A stretch of DNA of 64,000 nucleotides from Phorcus lineatus (GCA_921293015.1 OV121096.1:22641729-22705728); one strand, 5' to 3'. Shown: positions 9,691 to 21,337, numbered from the stretch's first letter. Translations and numbers: made by a program. Notes: generated by a model not told the origin, from the letters alone.

Positions 9691-11080
9691 AAATAGAGCC
9701 ATGGGCTCTGTAGCTCATCAGACTTTTGATGGAAATAGGTGTTTGGGTTTAGACCATGAGGTCATGGGCAGTGTAGGAAAGATAGCCTGTCCCAACATCC
9801 GAGTTATTCACAAATAAAAAAGGCCCATTGCCCATTTGGGGGTCAAGGGGTCACCGAACCTACAATTCAGAATCCCCATTGTCCAAGGAATCTACACACA
9901 ACTTTTAAGCTATCAAGACCTTTTGGATCTGGAGAAGAAGATGAAAGTAGGATTTTAAGGTTTTGACCCCTGTGACCCCGTTTGGGGTCAAGTGGTCACC
10001 AAACCTACAATTTAGAATCCCAAATGTCCAAGGAGTCTTCACACAATTTTTCAGCTCTCTAGACCTATTGGAACTAGGGAAAAAGATGAAATTAGGTTTT
10101 TTAGGTTTTGACCCCTGTGACCCCATTTGGGTTCATGGGGTCACCAAACCTACAATTTAGAATCCCCATTGGCCAAGGAGTCTACACACACCTTTTCAGC
10201 TCTCTAGACCTTTTGGAACTAGGAAAAAAGATGAAATTAGGTTTTTTAGGTTTTGACCCCTGTGACCCCATTTGGGGTCATGGGGTCACCAAACCTACAA
10301 TTTAGAATCCCTGTTGGCCAAGGAGTCTACACACACCTTTTCAGCTCTCTAGACCTTTTGGAACTAGGGAAAAAGATGAAATTAGGTTTTTTAGGTTTTG
10401 ACCCCTGTGACCCCATTTGTGGTCATAGGGTCACCAAACCTACAATTTAGAATCCCCGTTGACCAACGAGTCTACACACACCTTTTCAGCTCTCTAGACC
10501 TTTTGGAACTGGAGAAGAAGATGAAAATAGGTTTTTCAGGTTTTGACCCCTGTGACCCCATTTAGAGTCATGGGGTCACCAAACCTACAATTTAGAATCT
10601 CCAGTGCCCAAGGAGTCTACACACAACTATTCAGCTCTCTGGACCTTTTGGAACTGGAGAAGAAGATGAAAATAGGTTTTTCATGTTTTGACCCCTGTGA
10701 CCTCATTTGGGGTCATGGGGTCACAAAATCTACAATTTAGAATCTCCAGTGCCCAAGGAGTCTACACACAACTTTTCAGCTCTCTGGACCTTTTGGAACT
10801 GGAGAAGAAGATTAAAATAGATTTTTAAGGTTTTGACCCTTGTGACCCCATTTGGGGTCATGGGGTCACGAAATCTACAATTTAGAATCCCCATTTGCCA
10901 AGGAGGTATGCACATAAATTTTCAGCTCTCTAGAGTCATTGGTTCTGGAGAAGAAGTCGAAAAAGTGAAAAGTTTACGGATGGACGGATGGACGGATGGA
11001 CGGACGGACGGATGGACGGACGCCGGACGCCTTGCCATGCCATAAGCCCATCGGGTCTTTCAGACCTGATGAGCTAAAAA
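9691..11080 (+). mobile_element. Pearl-like (Helentron-related, HINE-type) element with 145 bp core repeats
   Basis: The left edge has AGAGCCATGGGCTCT, then TAGCTCATCAG (9711-9721). The right edge has CTGATGAGCTA (11066-11076), the exact reverse complement, preceded by a GGTCT-TTC-AGACC hairpin (11055-11067). Between them lie about eight tandem units of 145 bp (roughly 9830-10970; core GACCCCTGTGACCCCATTTG), then a (GGAC/GGAT)n microsatellite at 10978-11026. Subterminal inverted repeats, core repeats, a GGAC microsatellite and a 3' hairpin match the published layout of molluscan 'pearl' elements as I recall it. Frames repeated every 145 bases shift phase between units, so they are not a protein. 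Confidence 0.72.
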
Positions 11081-11874
11081 TGAATCCCAATGTGATTGCC
11101 CTTGAACAAATTCCTTCAAAAAGGGCTGAGTGCAAACCTAGAGTACAGGAACGATGTTGTGTGTACAAGTGCTGATTAATCTCAGGGAAAGCAGAGGTTT
11201 GCAGGGTCAAAGGATTACATGTTTTATCAAGCAGTAGACACATAATGAGAAGCTATTCTCACAGAAAGAGATGGTGACACAGACAGTCCATTGGAACCTG
11301 GAGCAGTCAACTACATAGCAATGGGATCTGACTAGAATACGCTGGAGATTGTTACACGCAATGACATACGTATGTATAGGATCGCAGAGTGCATTGGTCT
11401 GGGACTGGATTGGCGTTAACAATATACTGTACTTAAAATGAGAAAAGACATGTGGCAAATCAACTAGTCTAAAGTTTTGCATTCCTGACACTTGTAGGGT
11501 GATTGAGAGTTTGGTTTGGCAATGGAGAAAATTGTGTTGCATGTAATATAGATTAAAGTGTGAACATGTAATTTCTTTTAGTGAAAAGTCATATATATAT
11601 ATATATGTGTATGTCGTTGACCTGCATACCAGTGACTTGAAGAAGAGGTCAGAATGAAGAACATCAAGGTACACAAGGGACTAAAGCCTCTTACTGTGTC
11701 ACATACAGTTGGGGATGAGATGATTGAATTATGATCAAATACTTCTCTTAAAGATTGCTGAAGATCGCAGTTCTAGAAATTGCTCGTTCAAGAGATAACG
11801 CAAAATGAAACACTTGATATGCAACACTGTTGCTGTTACATCATTTACAATCACGCTAAAACCAAAAAGTGAGA

Positions 11875-12050
11875 TGAAGCAAGGCGAGGCAAGGCGAGGT
11901 GAGAGGAGGTGAGGTGAGGTGAGGTGAGGTGAAGTGAGGTGAAGAAATACAATGCAATGCAAGGTAAAGTTAGGTTATGGGTGAGATTAGGTGTAGCAAA
12001 TGTAGACAAATTGAGATGGAGCTTGGTAGAAGTAGTGAAGTGAGTTGAAT
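11875..12050. repeat. GAGGT pentamer microsatellite
   Basis: GAGGCAAGGCGAGGTGAGAGG leads into perfect (GGTGA)n at about 11900-11945, then decays toward 12050. The pentamer equals the (ACCTC)n tail some SINE copies carry, but no SINE body is attached, so its origin is open. Frames on the minus strand here are repeat artefacts. Confidence 0.75.
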
Positions 12051-12059
12051 CACTATGAA

Positions 12060-13600
12060 TTAATTTCAGTACCTTCACACAAAGATAATGAATACAGTAT
12101 TTGTTAGTAAGATGATGGAAATATTTTCCTTCTTACCCAACATGTTACTATCTTTGCAGAAAATAAATATTATCCCTGCTATGCTAGCATCAGGCTGAAA
12201 TTGACAGATCAGCTGAAATTGAGTTGTCAAGGGTCCTTTATGACAGAAACGAAGCTTTGCTCACAGTGTGAGACGTCAACATTAATCTTCTCCCGAAGAT
12301 AGATTATGACAGCAATTAACAGATTTTTATTTGATCAATTGGTTTTAATAGACTGGTTTGAAGTACTTAAATTAAAGACACATAACTAAGAAAATAGTCA
12401 TTAATGTTGAAGTATGATTTTTACAATGTTTGTGATTTTAAAAATTCATTTCTATCTCCAAAACTGACATTATATAACCAATGGTAACTTTGGTAAACTA
12501 TTGAATTATAATAAAAGAAAATTTACTTCTTGATAAGGCATGTCAGAAAGTTGCTTTACAGTTGTAGAAAATAATTTTAAAATTGATCACTGATATCATT
12601 TTTAAATCATTAAAAAAAAAACAATAGTTTGTGCTGTTGACCCAAAAAATCAAACCACTTTTCACATTGTAACTGAAATATGGGGCAGAAAAATTAAAAC
12701 AAACTTTAAATAAAGTAGAATAATTTGTCTCATCTTTGCTTTTTTCATAAAAAAATATTACTTTGAATTTAATTTTGTTTCACTTATATGTTAAATCATT
12801 ATATGACTCAAGAATTAAAACACTAAAACATCTATCAACAATGAACATAAATATTGATGTTGAAATTGAAAACACCAATACTTTGTTGAGATTTAAAATT
12901 TAGAAGACATGTTGTTTTACATCAAAACGGCAAGACAAAATATCACAAGATTACACAAATTTTAAATCAGCACAATCCAAAATCCTCAATGGATTTATAT
13001 ACGACTGTTAACATAGCTCTTTCTTGTAAAGCATTCATTCGTTATTGACCGTTTGGGCTAAGATCCACTCTCAAGCTGTTCAATATAAATGTAGGATGTC
13101 AAAGAGAGTTTGTTGACCATTCCACCATCACGCCATCACATCTATACAATCTATACAATTTACGAGACGACACAAACAGTCACCATCAATCAATACACCT
13201 TGTCTTTGACTTGTCTGTTTGTTTGATTGTATTCACTTTGTTTGTCTTTGCCTGAAGATTGATTGAAAACTTCCTATGTGAAGAAATCAAAACACAAAAG
13301 ACGTAAGCAATTATAAGCCGCTTTTGAGGCAAGGGCAACATAATCACCACTGAAATTTCTGGTTTTCGATTCTCATTTTTCAGTGAGATTCAAAAGATTT
13401 TTTTCCGATGACAAAAAGTTTAGGTTTTAGATAACATACAGTCTATCTTTTCTGTTTCAATATACAAAAACTATCTTTCAAAACAACTGAAAATACCCAG
13501 AGCCATCTAAAGCTTAATTGCAAAACCTGTTACAAAGATCATTTTAAAAAAACCCAGGTCAATATTGAAATTTTAGTGAAAGTCAACTCTGTGTACAGGT
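12060..13600. other. Very AT-rich stretch without recognisable features
   Basis: Long A/T runs, no exon-like borders, no tandem or inverted repeat of note. The block 13020-13320 is slightly richer in G and C and non-repetitive, but I see no frame or motif that explains it. Confidence 0.5.
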
Positions 13601-13634
13601 AATTTTGTTTGTTCAACAGATGCATTCTCTCTAG

Positions 13635-13712
13635 GACAAGAGACAGACATCAATAGCAGACTGCAGCTAATTACTATGATGAATCTGATCTTACACAGTA
13701 CGAGAGCATAAG
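13635..13712 (+). other. Exon-like segment, apparently non-coding
   Basis: A good acceptor (ATGCATTCTCTCTAG ending at 13634) and a good donor (CATAAG|GTAAGG, GT at 13713-13714) bracket 78 bases. All three frames contain a stop, the best one only at the next-to-last codon (TAA). It could therefore be a UTR or long non-coding RNA exon, or two chance matches. There is no link to any other exon candidate. Confidence 0.22.
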
Positions 13713-13787
13713 GTAAGGGAACCCACCATGTTGACTCAGACCAAGGGCTACATACAATACAGCAAATATGCTCTATATTTCAGAATA

Positions 13788-13967
13788 CAATGGCAGATCC
13801 AGATGGGGTTGAGGGATCTGGGGTTTTTAATACCCACCATCCCACCTCCCTCTTGGGATTTCTTTGGGGAAAAATGTATCATTATAGTGAACTTTCAGGT
13901 GTAACGCCCTCAATTCAATTTCAGGTGAAAACCCCCTGGTCTTTAAAAATTCCTGGATACGGCACTG
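13788..13967. mobile_element. 180 bp hAT-like miniature element
   Basis: The ends are CAATGGCAGATCCAG (13788-13802) and, reversed, CAGTGCCGTATCCAG (13967-13953). These imperfect inverted repeats resemble the common hAT terminus CAGTGGCGGATCCAG. The interior has the G-rich and C-rich halves usual for such elements (GGGGTTGAGGG, CCCCCTGGTC). No 8 bp duplication is preserved. An apparent start codon inside the left end is part of the element and not a gene. Confidence 0.6.
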
Positions 13968-14899
13968 AGATGACCTCTCTCAAGTGGTGACTGGACAGTA
14001 CAAGATCAGCAATGTCCACAAGTATAGAAATGGCTTGGGAAATGTGAGATGATCACATTCTCAGGCCTGCTATACAAACCCCATAAAAATATTCAAAACG
14101 GAACACAAATTCACTAAAACAGACATGAATCAGCAAAATGGGAATATAAACCTTCAGAAGGTGACTTCATACCCTCATAAAAGACAACAAATGCTCGGAA
14201 AATGGAACATGTTATGTTTAGAATGGACAAAAACATGTTAAATGACTACAAGAGTCTCTAAAAACTGTCGCAGAACATGCGTTAACAGAATACAAATCAC
14301 CCTAAACGGTGAGCAAATCACCCAAGAGCTTTGCTTTCAGTCTAGCAAAATGTCTGGGTCTATGAACAGGTTTTGGACGGTTACATTTCTTCTCACTTTA
14401 AGTTTAATCTATAACATTAAATATTGCTAAATAGCACATAAACCCTTCTGTTCTTATCTTCAAATCTTGTGGATGCATGTTATTGTCAAACTTTTATTTT
14501 TGCACTATTTCAACTCTAGTATGACCGAAAGCAATTTGCTGTTTGTCCTGGGTTAATTATCCTGTATACTATTCAGTTATGCATCTAAGTAAGCAATGAC
14601 CACTTCCTATAAAGACGGTAAGAATTTGTTTTGGAAGGTTTTGTTCCAATTTTGGTGATTTGTGTTTTGTTTTAGTTTGTATTTTGTTTGATCTAAGCAT
14701 TCCTGGTCAAGTGGTCAATCAATCATCCAGTCAATTATTATTATCATCAGTAATTCTTAAAACAATACTCATACTGGCACAAGAATGTGTGTGCAGATCA
14801 AATGACTTGGTCTCCCCTGTCACTGTGGACACTAAAATCTAACAGCTCCTGAGGATTTAATAATCTTTATCAGAGCCACAACTGAGATATTGTGTCCCT

Positions 14900-15490
14900 T
14901 CTCTAAAATGTACCATGGAGGGGAGTCTGCTGAAAGCAATGAAATGTAATAAAGAAGCCTGCATGTAACTTCATCGTAAGAATATGTGAGTAAATAATTT
15001 CAACAAACAATGGATCTGGCTGCCTACAAAGATAGCTATGTTGACGGACCAAGGGCTCAGGTCCATACAACTCTGCTTGAATTGCCGAATCTGTGGTAAC
15101 AACTCTATTTTGAGGGCATGACAGTAAAGGATCAAAGATGTCCACTTGTAAGATAAGGCTGGACTGGGGAACCTGTGATGACCACATATTGTTCTTCCCC
15201 ACAAATACTCTCTTCTAGTAAGATAACCCATTGATCTGGCTGCTACCATGATAGCTCTAATTGCTAATTGTGATGAGACTGATTGTGAAGCAGACTGGGC
15301 GACTGATGATTCCTCACATAGGTGTCGATATCTACCACTTCCGATGGGGCCATCAACTTAGCGGTGGGAGTTAAGCACCAATTACTGGTTTCAATCTGTG
15401 TAGAGGCCATCACAACCTCTTTGATTCATGACTTAATGTTGGAACTCTTCAGGAAGAGCTGTAGGAGGGGGAAATGTACGGTTCAAGAGT
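14900..15490 (-). repeat. Interspersed/tandem repeat family R1, inverted copy
   Basis: The reverse complement of 15485-14900 aligns with 20360-20620 through TTTCCCCCTCCTAYAGCTCT, AGAGTTCCAACATTAAGTCA, AGTAATTG.TGCTTAACT and CAATYAGCAATTAGAG. Inside it the word GCAGCCAGATC(A/C)ATTG recurs about 200 bases apart, so the unit is itself tandem. Short frames here (14903-15249 minus, 15322-15579 plus) align with stop codons in the other copy and are not supported as genes. Confidence 0.6.
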
Positions 15491-16063
15491 ATCACCAACT
15501 AGGATGGCACCTTTATACCTTACGGGGAGAGTCTTGGGGAGGAGGAGTGAAACTGTTCTTCACTAAATTATTTCAGTAATAAATATATATATAAACAGTT
15601 AAAAAAACTTCGATCCAGCTCTCTCGATATGTATAGAAACAAATATTTGTTGAAGAAAATCAAGATGATTTTGTTCACAAGTACTTTTGAACATAAGGTC
15701 TCATGAGGAATTCAATCACCTGCATAAATTACATACACAATTTTGCCTTCAATTTGGAGCAATTGCAACAAATAGTAATTTCAGTTGATATGTATACTGT
15801 ATACCATATCTAATGTTATTTTCTTTTGAGAATTTATTCAATTTCAAAATATTTTACATTTATTAGATTTTATCTATTTAATTTATTTGTGTTTACTGTG
15901 ATTTTGATTTATTGTTTGCTTAAATCTGTACCCAAACAAAAAAGTAAAGGATGGAAGATGAAACTGAGACAGTTAACAAATTGGTTGACACAATCATAAT
16001 CAATAGTCCCTCCAGCAGAAATCTGAATGTTCTTACTGAACATCTGTAAATCTACCTACTCTA

Positions 16064-16436
16064 TTTAATAAACCATGTTATTACTCTCCCGTTGAAGATA
16101 CCGCCGTTTAATAAATCTACAAAGTTATTACATATTGTGTAATAACATCGCGTGTTGATTGACGCCACATGACGTCACAATCGTTAAGCATGACGTCACA
16201 ATGTTAGCGGCGAAGCGACAATGGCTATCCCGGCGATTTTCATGATTTTTCTTTGATATAATTCAGCGAGTAATAAATAAAATACTAAACTCAGTCCCGT
16301 ATAATTACATTTTTATGAAACTCGCGAATGGTATTGGTATCTAACTCGCTTTCGCTCGTTAAATACCAAACCACACACTCGTTTCATAAATATGTTATTA
16401 AACGGGACGTCGTTTAGTATTCTCTATTTATCTTCA
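16064..16436. mobile_element. Palindromic miniature element with two TGACGTCA sites
   Basis: Arms 16270-16333 and 16368-16436 pair (ATACTAAACnnnGTCCCGT and ATTTATGAAACnnG shared) around an AACTCGCTTTCGCTCGTT centre. Left of the palindrome are two perfect CRE palindromes (16170-16177, 16191-16198), then TTAGCGGCGAAGCGACAATG. The order of parts (CRE sites, an AGCG-GCGAAGC motif, then a ~165 bp palindrome) repeats the layout at 1379-1758 although the bases differ. No coding capacity. Confidence 0.65.
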
Positions 16437-16749
16437 TATTTAAAAACTCATCAATAATGGTTATACATAATTGTACAATCAAAAGTACAAATTTTTTATT
16501 GCAAACAGGAATTTGTTAATCAATATAATTTTTCAAAACTATCCAACATTTGGGAAAAGGTTTGTCTCATGATGACAATTCACACGTTATTAACATGAGT
16601 TGCAAGGAAGCCAGCATTCACATATAAACAACAAGTGTGATAATATAAACATGGCAATTCAATTAGTGATGTCTATAACAGGTGACCAAAAATAGTTTTT
16701 GTGACAGTTGTGAAAATAATGAAGTGATGATGAGTTTATGATCATATAG

Positions 16750-17645
16750 TTGTTCGAGTGTAAAAATTGATGATGATGACGACGATGATGATTGAAGGAT
16801 GAGATAATGATTGATGATGATTATTGATGGATGGTGATGATGATTATGATGATGATAATTAAAGCATGATTTTTATAATTGATGGATGATTATGATAATT
16901 GATGGATGATTATGATAATTGATGGATGGTGGATGATTATGATGATGATAATTGATGGATGATTATGATAATTGATGGATGATTATGATAATTGATGGAT
17001 GATTATGATAATTGATGGATGGTGGATGATTATGATGATGATAATTGATGGATGATTATGATAATTGATGGATGGTGGATGATTATGATGATAATTGATG
17101 GATGGTGGATGATTATGATGATTGATGGATGATTATGATAATTGATGGATGGTGGATGATTATGATGATGATAATTGATGGATGATTATGATAATTGATG
17201 GATGGTGAATGATTATGATGATGATAATTGATGGATGATTATGATAATTGATGGATGGTGAATGATTATGATGATGATACTTGATGGATGGTGGATGATT
17301 ATGATGATGATACTTGATGGATGATTATGATAATTGATGGATGGTGGATGATTATGATGATGATAATTGATGGATGATTATGATAATTGATGGATGATTT
17401 TGATAATTGATGGATGGTGGATGATTATGATGATGATAATTGATGGATGATTATGATAATTGATGGATGATTATGATAATTGATGGATGATTATGACAAT
17501 TGATGGATGATTATGATAATTGATGGCTGGTGGATGATTATGATGATGATAATTGATGGATGATTATGATAATTAAAGCATGATGATGACAATTGATGGA
17601 TGGTGGATGATTCATGATGATTGCATGATGATAATGATGATAAAT
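16750..17645. repeat. GATGATTATGATAATTGATG minisatellite, ~0.9 kb
   Basis: Sub-units GATGGATGATTATGATAATT and GATGGTGGATGATTATGATG alternate irregularly over about 900 bases, giving a mixed 20/30 bp higher-order pattern. The left end fades through GATGATGACGACGATGATG. One short minus-strand frame is an artefact of the repeat. The array directly abuts a foldback element at 17.65 kb. Confidence 0.9.
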
Positions 17646-17659
17646 TAATAGCCTGACCA

Positions 17660-18165
17660 CCTTCATCCTGTCTCAGGGTAGGACGTACAGCTGATCGATG
17701 CTCCAACCTTCTTACTCTGGGCGTAAATCCGGTATAAACTTCGCGCCGTGACCTACAAACTATTTAAAAATAGTCACCAATGACAGTGCTTGAATGGCGA
17801 GTTGGTAATTTCATATTGCAGCGCCATCCCATCGAAAATCAAACTGATCCCTCAAAACTGAATCATCTTTAGTTTATTACAAATATTCTAATGAATTGCA
17901 AATATCATTTCATGGGAAAATAGGTATCATTTGCTGCAAAAACAAAACAGAATCGCAAAACTCGCCATTTAGTGGGATAGCAAAAGCCAACTGCAGTTTT
18001 AGAGCTAGCCTCTCTTTGGTTTCCTTAAATTTAATCACAAACATCGCGATAAAAGTATTTGATTGGCTGAATCATAGGGTCTGGCTCAAAGTTTATACCG
18101 AGGTTTATGCCCAGGGTAAGAAGTGTGGAGCGTCAGCCATACGTCTCAGTCTGAGACAGGACGGA
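17660..18165. mobile_element. ~500 bp foldback element with ~85 bp imperfect inverted ends
   Basis: The left end CCTGTCTCAG (17667-17676) and the right end CTGAGACAGG (18151-18160) begin long inverted repeats. TTCTTACTCTGGGCGTAAA on the left pairs with TTTATGCCCAGGGTAAGAA on the right, followed by CCGGTATAAACTT / AAGTTTATACCGAGG. A second inner pair (ATGGCGAGTT near 17800, AACTCGCCAT near 17960) suggests the whole unit is an imperfect palindrome. The element is richer in CpG than its flanks. No transposase. Confidence 0.65.
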
Positions 18166-18257
18166 CTCCCTTTCTAACACTGTAAATACAACATTACTAT
18201 TGTTAGATTCACAGCATCTATTTTTGGTATATCTTGCTGTTCTGTTTGAAGGAAAGA

Positions 18258-18990
18258 AGTTTTCAGACATTCATGGGTATAGTTTATCAGTAACCAGCCT
18301 TGTGAGATAACAGAACTACAGATAAAGGAAATGCTAGAGATGTCTGGAAAAGGTATAAACAATCAAGTATTTGCATTTAGAGAGAGCTTCAGATCCCAGT
18401 GAAGAAATAAACCTGTGTAGGAGTGACAGAGCCCTATGAAGATCTTGAAGACTGACCTCAACCAGCTTTCAGGAACTAGTTTGTGTGGACGCATGACATT
18501 TGTACAAATATCCACAGTTAATATGTGCCTTCCAAATCTGTATACAAGATTAGATGAAATGTCAAAGAATGTCACTTGCTTTATTACAATTCCTTTTCAC
18601 AAAGAAGCTAGGCGCTTATCCACAGGGGAAAGTAGGGCATTGTACAGTTCTTTTCTCATCTTTATATTAATTTCGGAGCTGACTTGTTTGAAAGATAAAT
18701 CACAACAATTATTGATCAATTGTACTGAAAGTTTTTTTGGTAGCTTTTACTGAAGTTTTAATTGATCTGATTTGGGATCAACACAGCAATAACATGACAT
18801 TTGTGCACATAAATGTCTTGTGTTTTGATTTGATTTAAAACTCTCTTCACATAATTAGATAAAGAAATGTCAAAGCGTTGCCATCGCAAATGTTTATGAT
18901 CCTTAGCTTTAAGCATTACTTTGTTGTTGTTGCAACATCACAAAATATTCTCAATTCTTTTTTTCCTTGAAGTCTTTTATTTAACTTTTA
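18258..18990 (+). repeat. Homologous block A (inverted partner at 23.2-23.85 kb)
   Basis: The block aligns colinearly with the reverse complement of 23855-23215 over about 650-730 bases. Best conserved are TCAGACATTCATGGGT, TTTATCAGTAACCAGCCTTG, ATTTGCATTTAGAGAGAGCT (18370-18390) and ACATTTGTACAAAT. Indels are small and no frame is shared throughout: a 105-codon frame at 18436-18753 has only a partial counterpart. It is either a dispersed repeat or an old inverted duplication. No terminal repeats were seen. Confidence 0.7.
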
Positions 18991-19040
18991 CACATTAAAA
19001 AAACTCCTAATGAGTAATGGTCAAAAAAGATTCAAATGTT

Positions 19041-19371
19041 CAGGTGAGGTGAGCTAGGTGAGTTGAGATGAGATGAAGTGAGGTGAGCTAGGTGAGGTGA
19101 GATGAGGTGAGGTGAGATGAGATGAGGTGAGGTGAGCTATGTGAGGTCCGGTGAGGTGAGATGAGGTCAGGTGAGATGAGCTAGGTGAGGTGAGATGAGG
19201 TGAGATGAGGTGAGGTGAGGCTAGGCGAGGTGGGGTTCAACACCACCTTCAAGATTTCTCACTTGTAACTCTGCTGTAAGTATAATTCCAGCGAGAAAGC
19301 CCACAAGACTATGCATGGCTATGTCTTGCGGAGAAGCTTTCAACCATCTGCTTGGAACTAGCAAATCATGT
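19041..19371 (-). mobile_element. Old SINE fragment with expanded pentamer tail
   Basis: 19230-19371 is a diverged reverse copy of the tail half of the main SINE (GGGGTTCAACACC to CTTGGAACTAGCAAATCATG). Its tail, normally 15-25 bases, is here a ~185 base array of GGTGA, GATGA and GCTAG variants (19041-19226). A tRNA-head fragment of the same family (CTCTTGATCCGAAGCTGA, CGCTAACCACTGCGCT) lies at 19660-19719. It is either the same copy split by ~285 bases or a second copy. Confidence 0.7.
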
Positions 19372-19659
19372 TCAAAGCTATGAGTCAAAACCTATGAAAA
19401 GTCTATCATGAGTGAGATGGTTCCTTGATCATGAAGAGAGTCCACATATAGTTGATGACAAGTTTTAGAACAGCAAGAATTATTAATTTTACAGAGCTCT
19501 TTTTTCAGTTTACAAAATCCTTCAATTATAACTTGTTTGAGCTCAGATCTAGATGGACAATTTTAAACTGGAGTCAATTTCTTTTCATGATAAGATAATA
19601 AAATGTTGAATTCCTTTTTATCATTTCTTGTTTGAGCTGAATTAATACAACAGCAAGTT

Positions 19660-19719
19660 CACTGTCGTGTACTCTTGATCCGAAGCTGATTGCGCTAACC
19701 ACTGCGCTTTCCTGCCCCC
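19660..19719 (-). mobile_element. SINE tRNA-head fragment
   Basis: Matches the A-box side of the main SINE head only (reverse of TAGCGCAGTGGTTAGCGC...CGGATCAAGAG). The B box has been lost. See the body fragment at 19230-19371, which may be the other end of the same insertion. Confidence 0.7.
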
Positions 19720-19988
19720 ATATACGATAAGGTGATTGAATGTAAAATATTGTGATTTCCACATTACTCCTAATGGTTAGAGGCCAAAACAACAGCATGA
19801 TGACATTTGTGCAATGTTGGAAAGTTCTTGATTGGATATAATTAAACCATATGCATACTTACATGATAAAAGGTCAAAGTGTCTTGTCTTGATTGCATGT
19901 ACTGAACTGAACTGATCACATAAGTAAGATAACATTTTCACACTGTCCGGATGAATAAATGAAACCTTAATTGTTGGTAATTTCGGAG

Positions 19989-20235
19989 TAGTGGTGTAAC
20001 GATTCATCGATAGTATCAATGTTTGTATCGTCTACTACGCGATACGAGTGCATCGATACAAAACATATTCAGACAATATATCAGGATATTTATATTGTGA
20101 GGGTCCACGATACATCGATGTATCACCTTGAGAGACAATATATCGTGATACTAATAACATAATCTTTTTCAAACAGATAACTACGAAAGCTAAAAAAAAT
20201 TTTATTCTGTTTCTGAGATAGCAGACACAGTAATT
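19989..20235 (+). mobile_element. hAT-like element fragment, copy 1
   Basis: It opens TAGTGGTGTAACGATTCATC. Then follow repeated palindromic ATCGATAC / GTATCGAT words typical of hAT subterminal regions. It aligns closely with 31797-32040 (GCGATACGAGTGCATC, CAATATATCAGGATATTTAT, GAGGGTCCAC shared). There is no transposase frame. Only the left part of the longer copy is present. Confidence 0.65.
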
Positions 20236-20339
20236 ATGTTGTTGTCATATCTAACATACCAGATTAACATATAAATCCCTTTCCAACTTCAAGTAAGACT
20301 AACATATTGTGAGATCGCAGCTAGCCGAAGCAAGGTTGT

Positions 20340-20765
20340 GAAACATTTGTACCGTTCATTTCCCCCTCCTATAGCTCTTCCTGAAGAGTTCCAACATTAA
20401 GTCATGCATCAAAGTGTCCATGATGGTCTCCCCACTAACTAGTCTCAGTAATTGATGCTTAACTGACAATGTTATGTTGATGGTTCCGTTGGAACTTGCT
20501 GTGTCTGACACCTTTTACTGTGAAATCATCTATCTCCCAATGGACGCCACCATCAGCCTGATTTACAATCAGCAATTAGAGGTATTGTAAGTAGCCAGAT
20601 TCATGGGTTACCATTACGTGTGAAAATGAAAATACCTCAGGTATTACAGCCAAGCCCATACTGTATTAGTGGATGTCTCTGATTTTAAAGTCAAGAGCAT
20701 GTTTGCTGTATATGTATAGTGTCAACATGGCTTGTTGAAGTTTCTTGTTCTCATATACTCTGTGA
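20340..20765 (+). repeat. Repeat family R1, direct unit 1
   Basis: Aligns with the inverted copy at 14.9-15.5 kb and with the next units at 20880-21080 and 21345-21475. Shared words are GTAAGTAGC.AGAT, GGTTACCATTA, AGATACCTCAGG.T, ACAGCCAAGCC and TTTGCTGTATATGTA. Unit spacing is roughly 320 bases before the SINE insertion at 21.1 kb. Confidence 0.6.
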
Positions 20766-20879
20766 GATTAGGTTGCAATCCAGATCACTTTTAGTGAGGG
20801 GGGTTAAAAGGGAATTTGCCAAGAGACAAAGTACTGTTATTAAATCATCAATGGCAAATCTGGTGTCAACATCAGGTGA

Positions 20880-21105
20880 ATAAAATAAGAAATTAAAACT
20901 ATCATTGTAAGTAGCAAGATCCATTGGTTACAATTAAGTTGAGAGTGTTTGTGGAGATAAAGATACCTCAGGATCTACAGCCAAGCCTTATTGTAATAGC
21001 AGATGTGTCTGATTCATTAGTCTAGGCTCATTTGCTGTATATGTAGAGTCAACATGGTTTGCTGAAGTTTTCTTGTTCTCATAAACTCTCTGATATTGAA
21101 TTGTA
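20880..21105 (+). repeat. Repeat family R1, direct unit 2 (and part 3 at 21345-21475)
   Basis: Second unit of R1: TTGTAAGTAGCAAGATCCAT, then ATACCTCAGGATCTACAGCC and GTCAACATGG, ending GTTCTCATAAACTCT. A SINE lies between this unit and a third, shorter one at 21345-21475 (GCAATTAGAACAGTCACTGT onward). Confidence 0.6.
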
Positions 21106-21108
21106 AGC

Positions 21109-21337
21109 ATGAACACCATTGTGGCTATGCATTGTGGTGAAACCTGTCAGCATCGACTTGAAATAGCGAACTATGGGTGGTACTACGCTGAAATTCAGTG
21201 TAGCATTGCACCCAAACCTTACTGCATGTAGAACAGTTCTATACTGCAGACAAAGATGCCGAGCCCATGGCTGGATTTGAACCACGGACCTCTTGATCCA
21301 AACCCGAATGTGCTAACCACTGCTCTATCCCGCCCCA
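21109..21337 (-). mobile_element. SINE copy lacking its tail
   Basis: Reverse copy with a complete tRNA head (right end CGCTAACCACTGCGCT-like to CCCGCCCC) and body. It stops on the left at AACACCATTGTGGCTATG, so the 3' tail half is absent. Loss of the 3' end is unusual for LINE-driven insertion and points to later deletion. An in-frame stretch at 21079-21285 is a SINE artefact. Confidence 0.85.

Noticed and set aside
9963..10915. Series of similar ~65-codon frames starting every 145 bases
   Set aside because: The period is not a multiple of three, each frame ends and restarts in the next unit, and the series lies in the core of a pearl-like element.
11207..11674. 155-codon minus-strand frame
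   Set aside because: It includes a (TA)n-encoded YIYIY stretch, has no domain, and lies in unique AT-rich sequence with no splice borders. Probably chance.
14903..15579. Frames of 85-99 codons on both strands suggesting a gene
   Set aside because: The region is repeat family R1. The corresponding positions in the 20.4 kb copy contain stop codons.
18436..18753. 105-codon frame partly shared with 23427-23648 on the other strand
   Set aside because: The two blocks are homologous DNA, so shared words are expected. The frames diverge in start, end and most residues, without sign of selection on codons.
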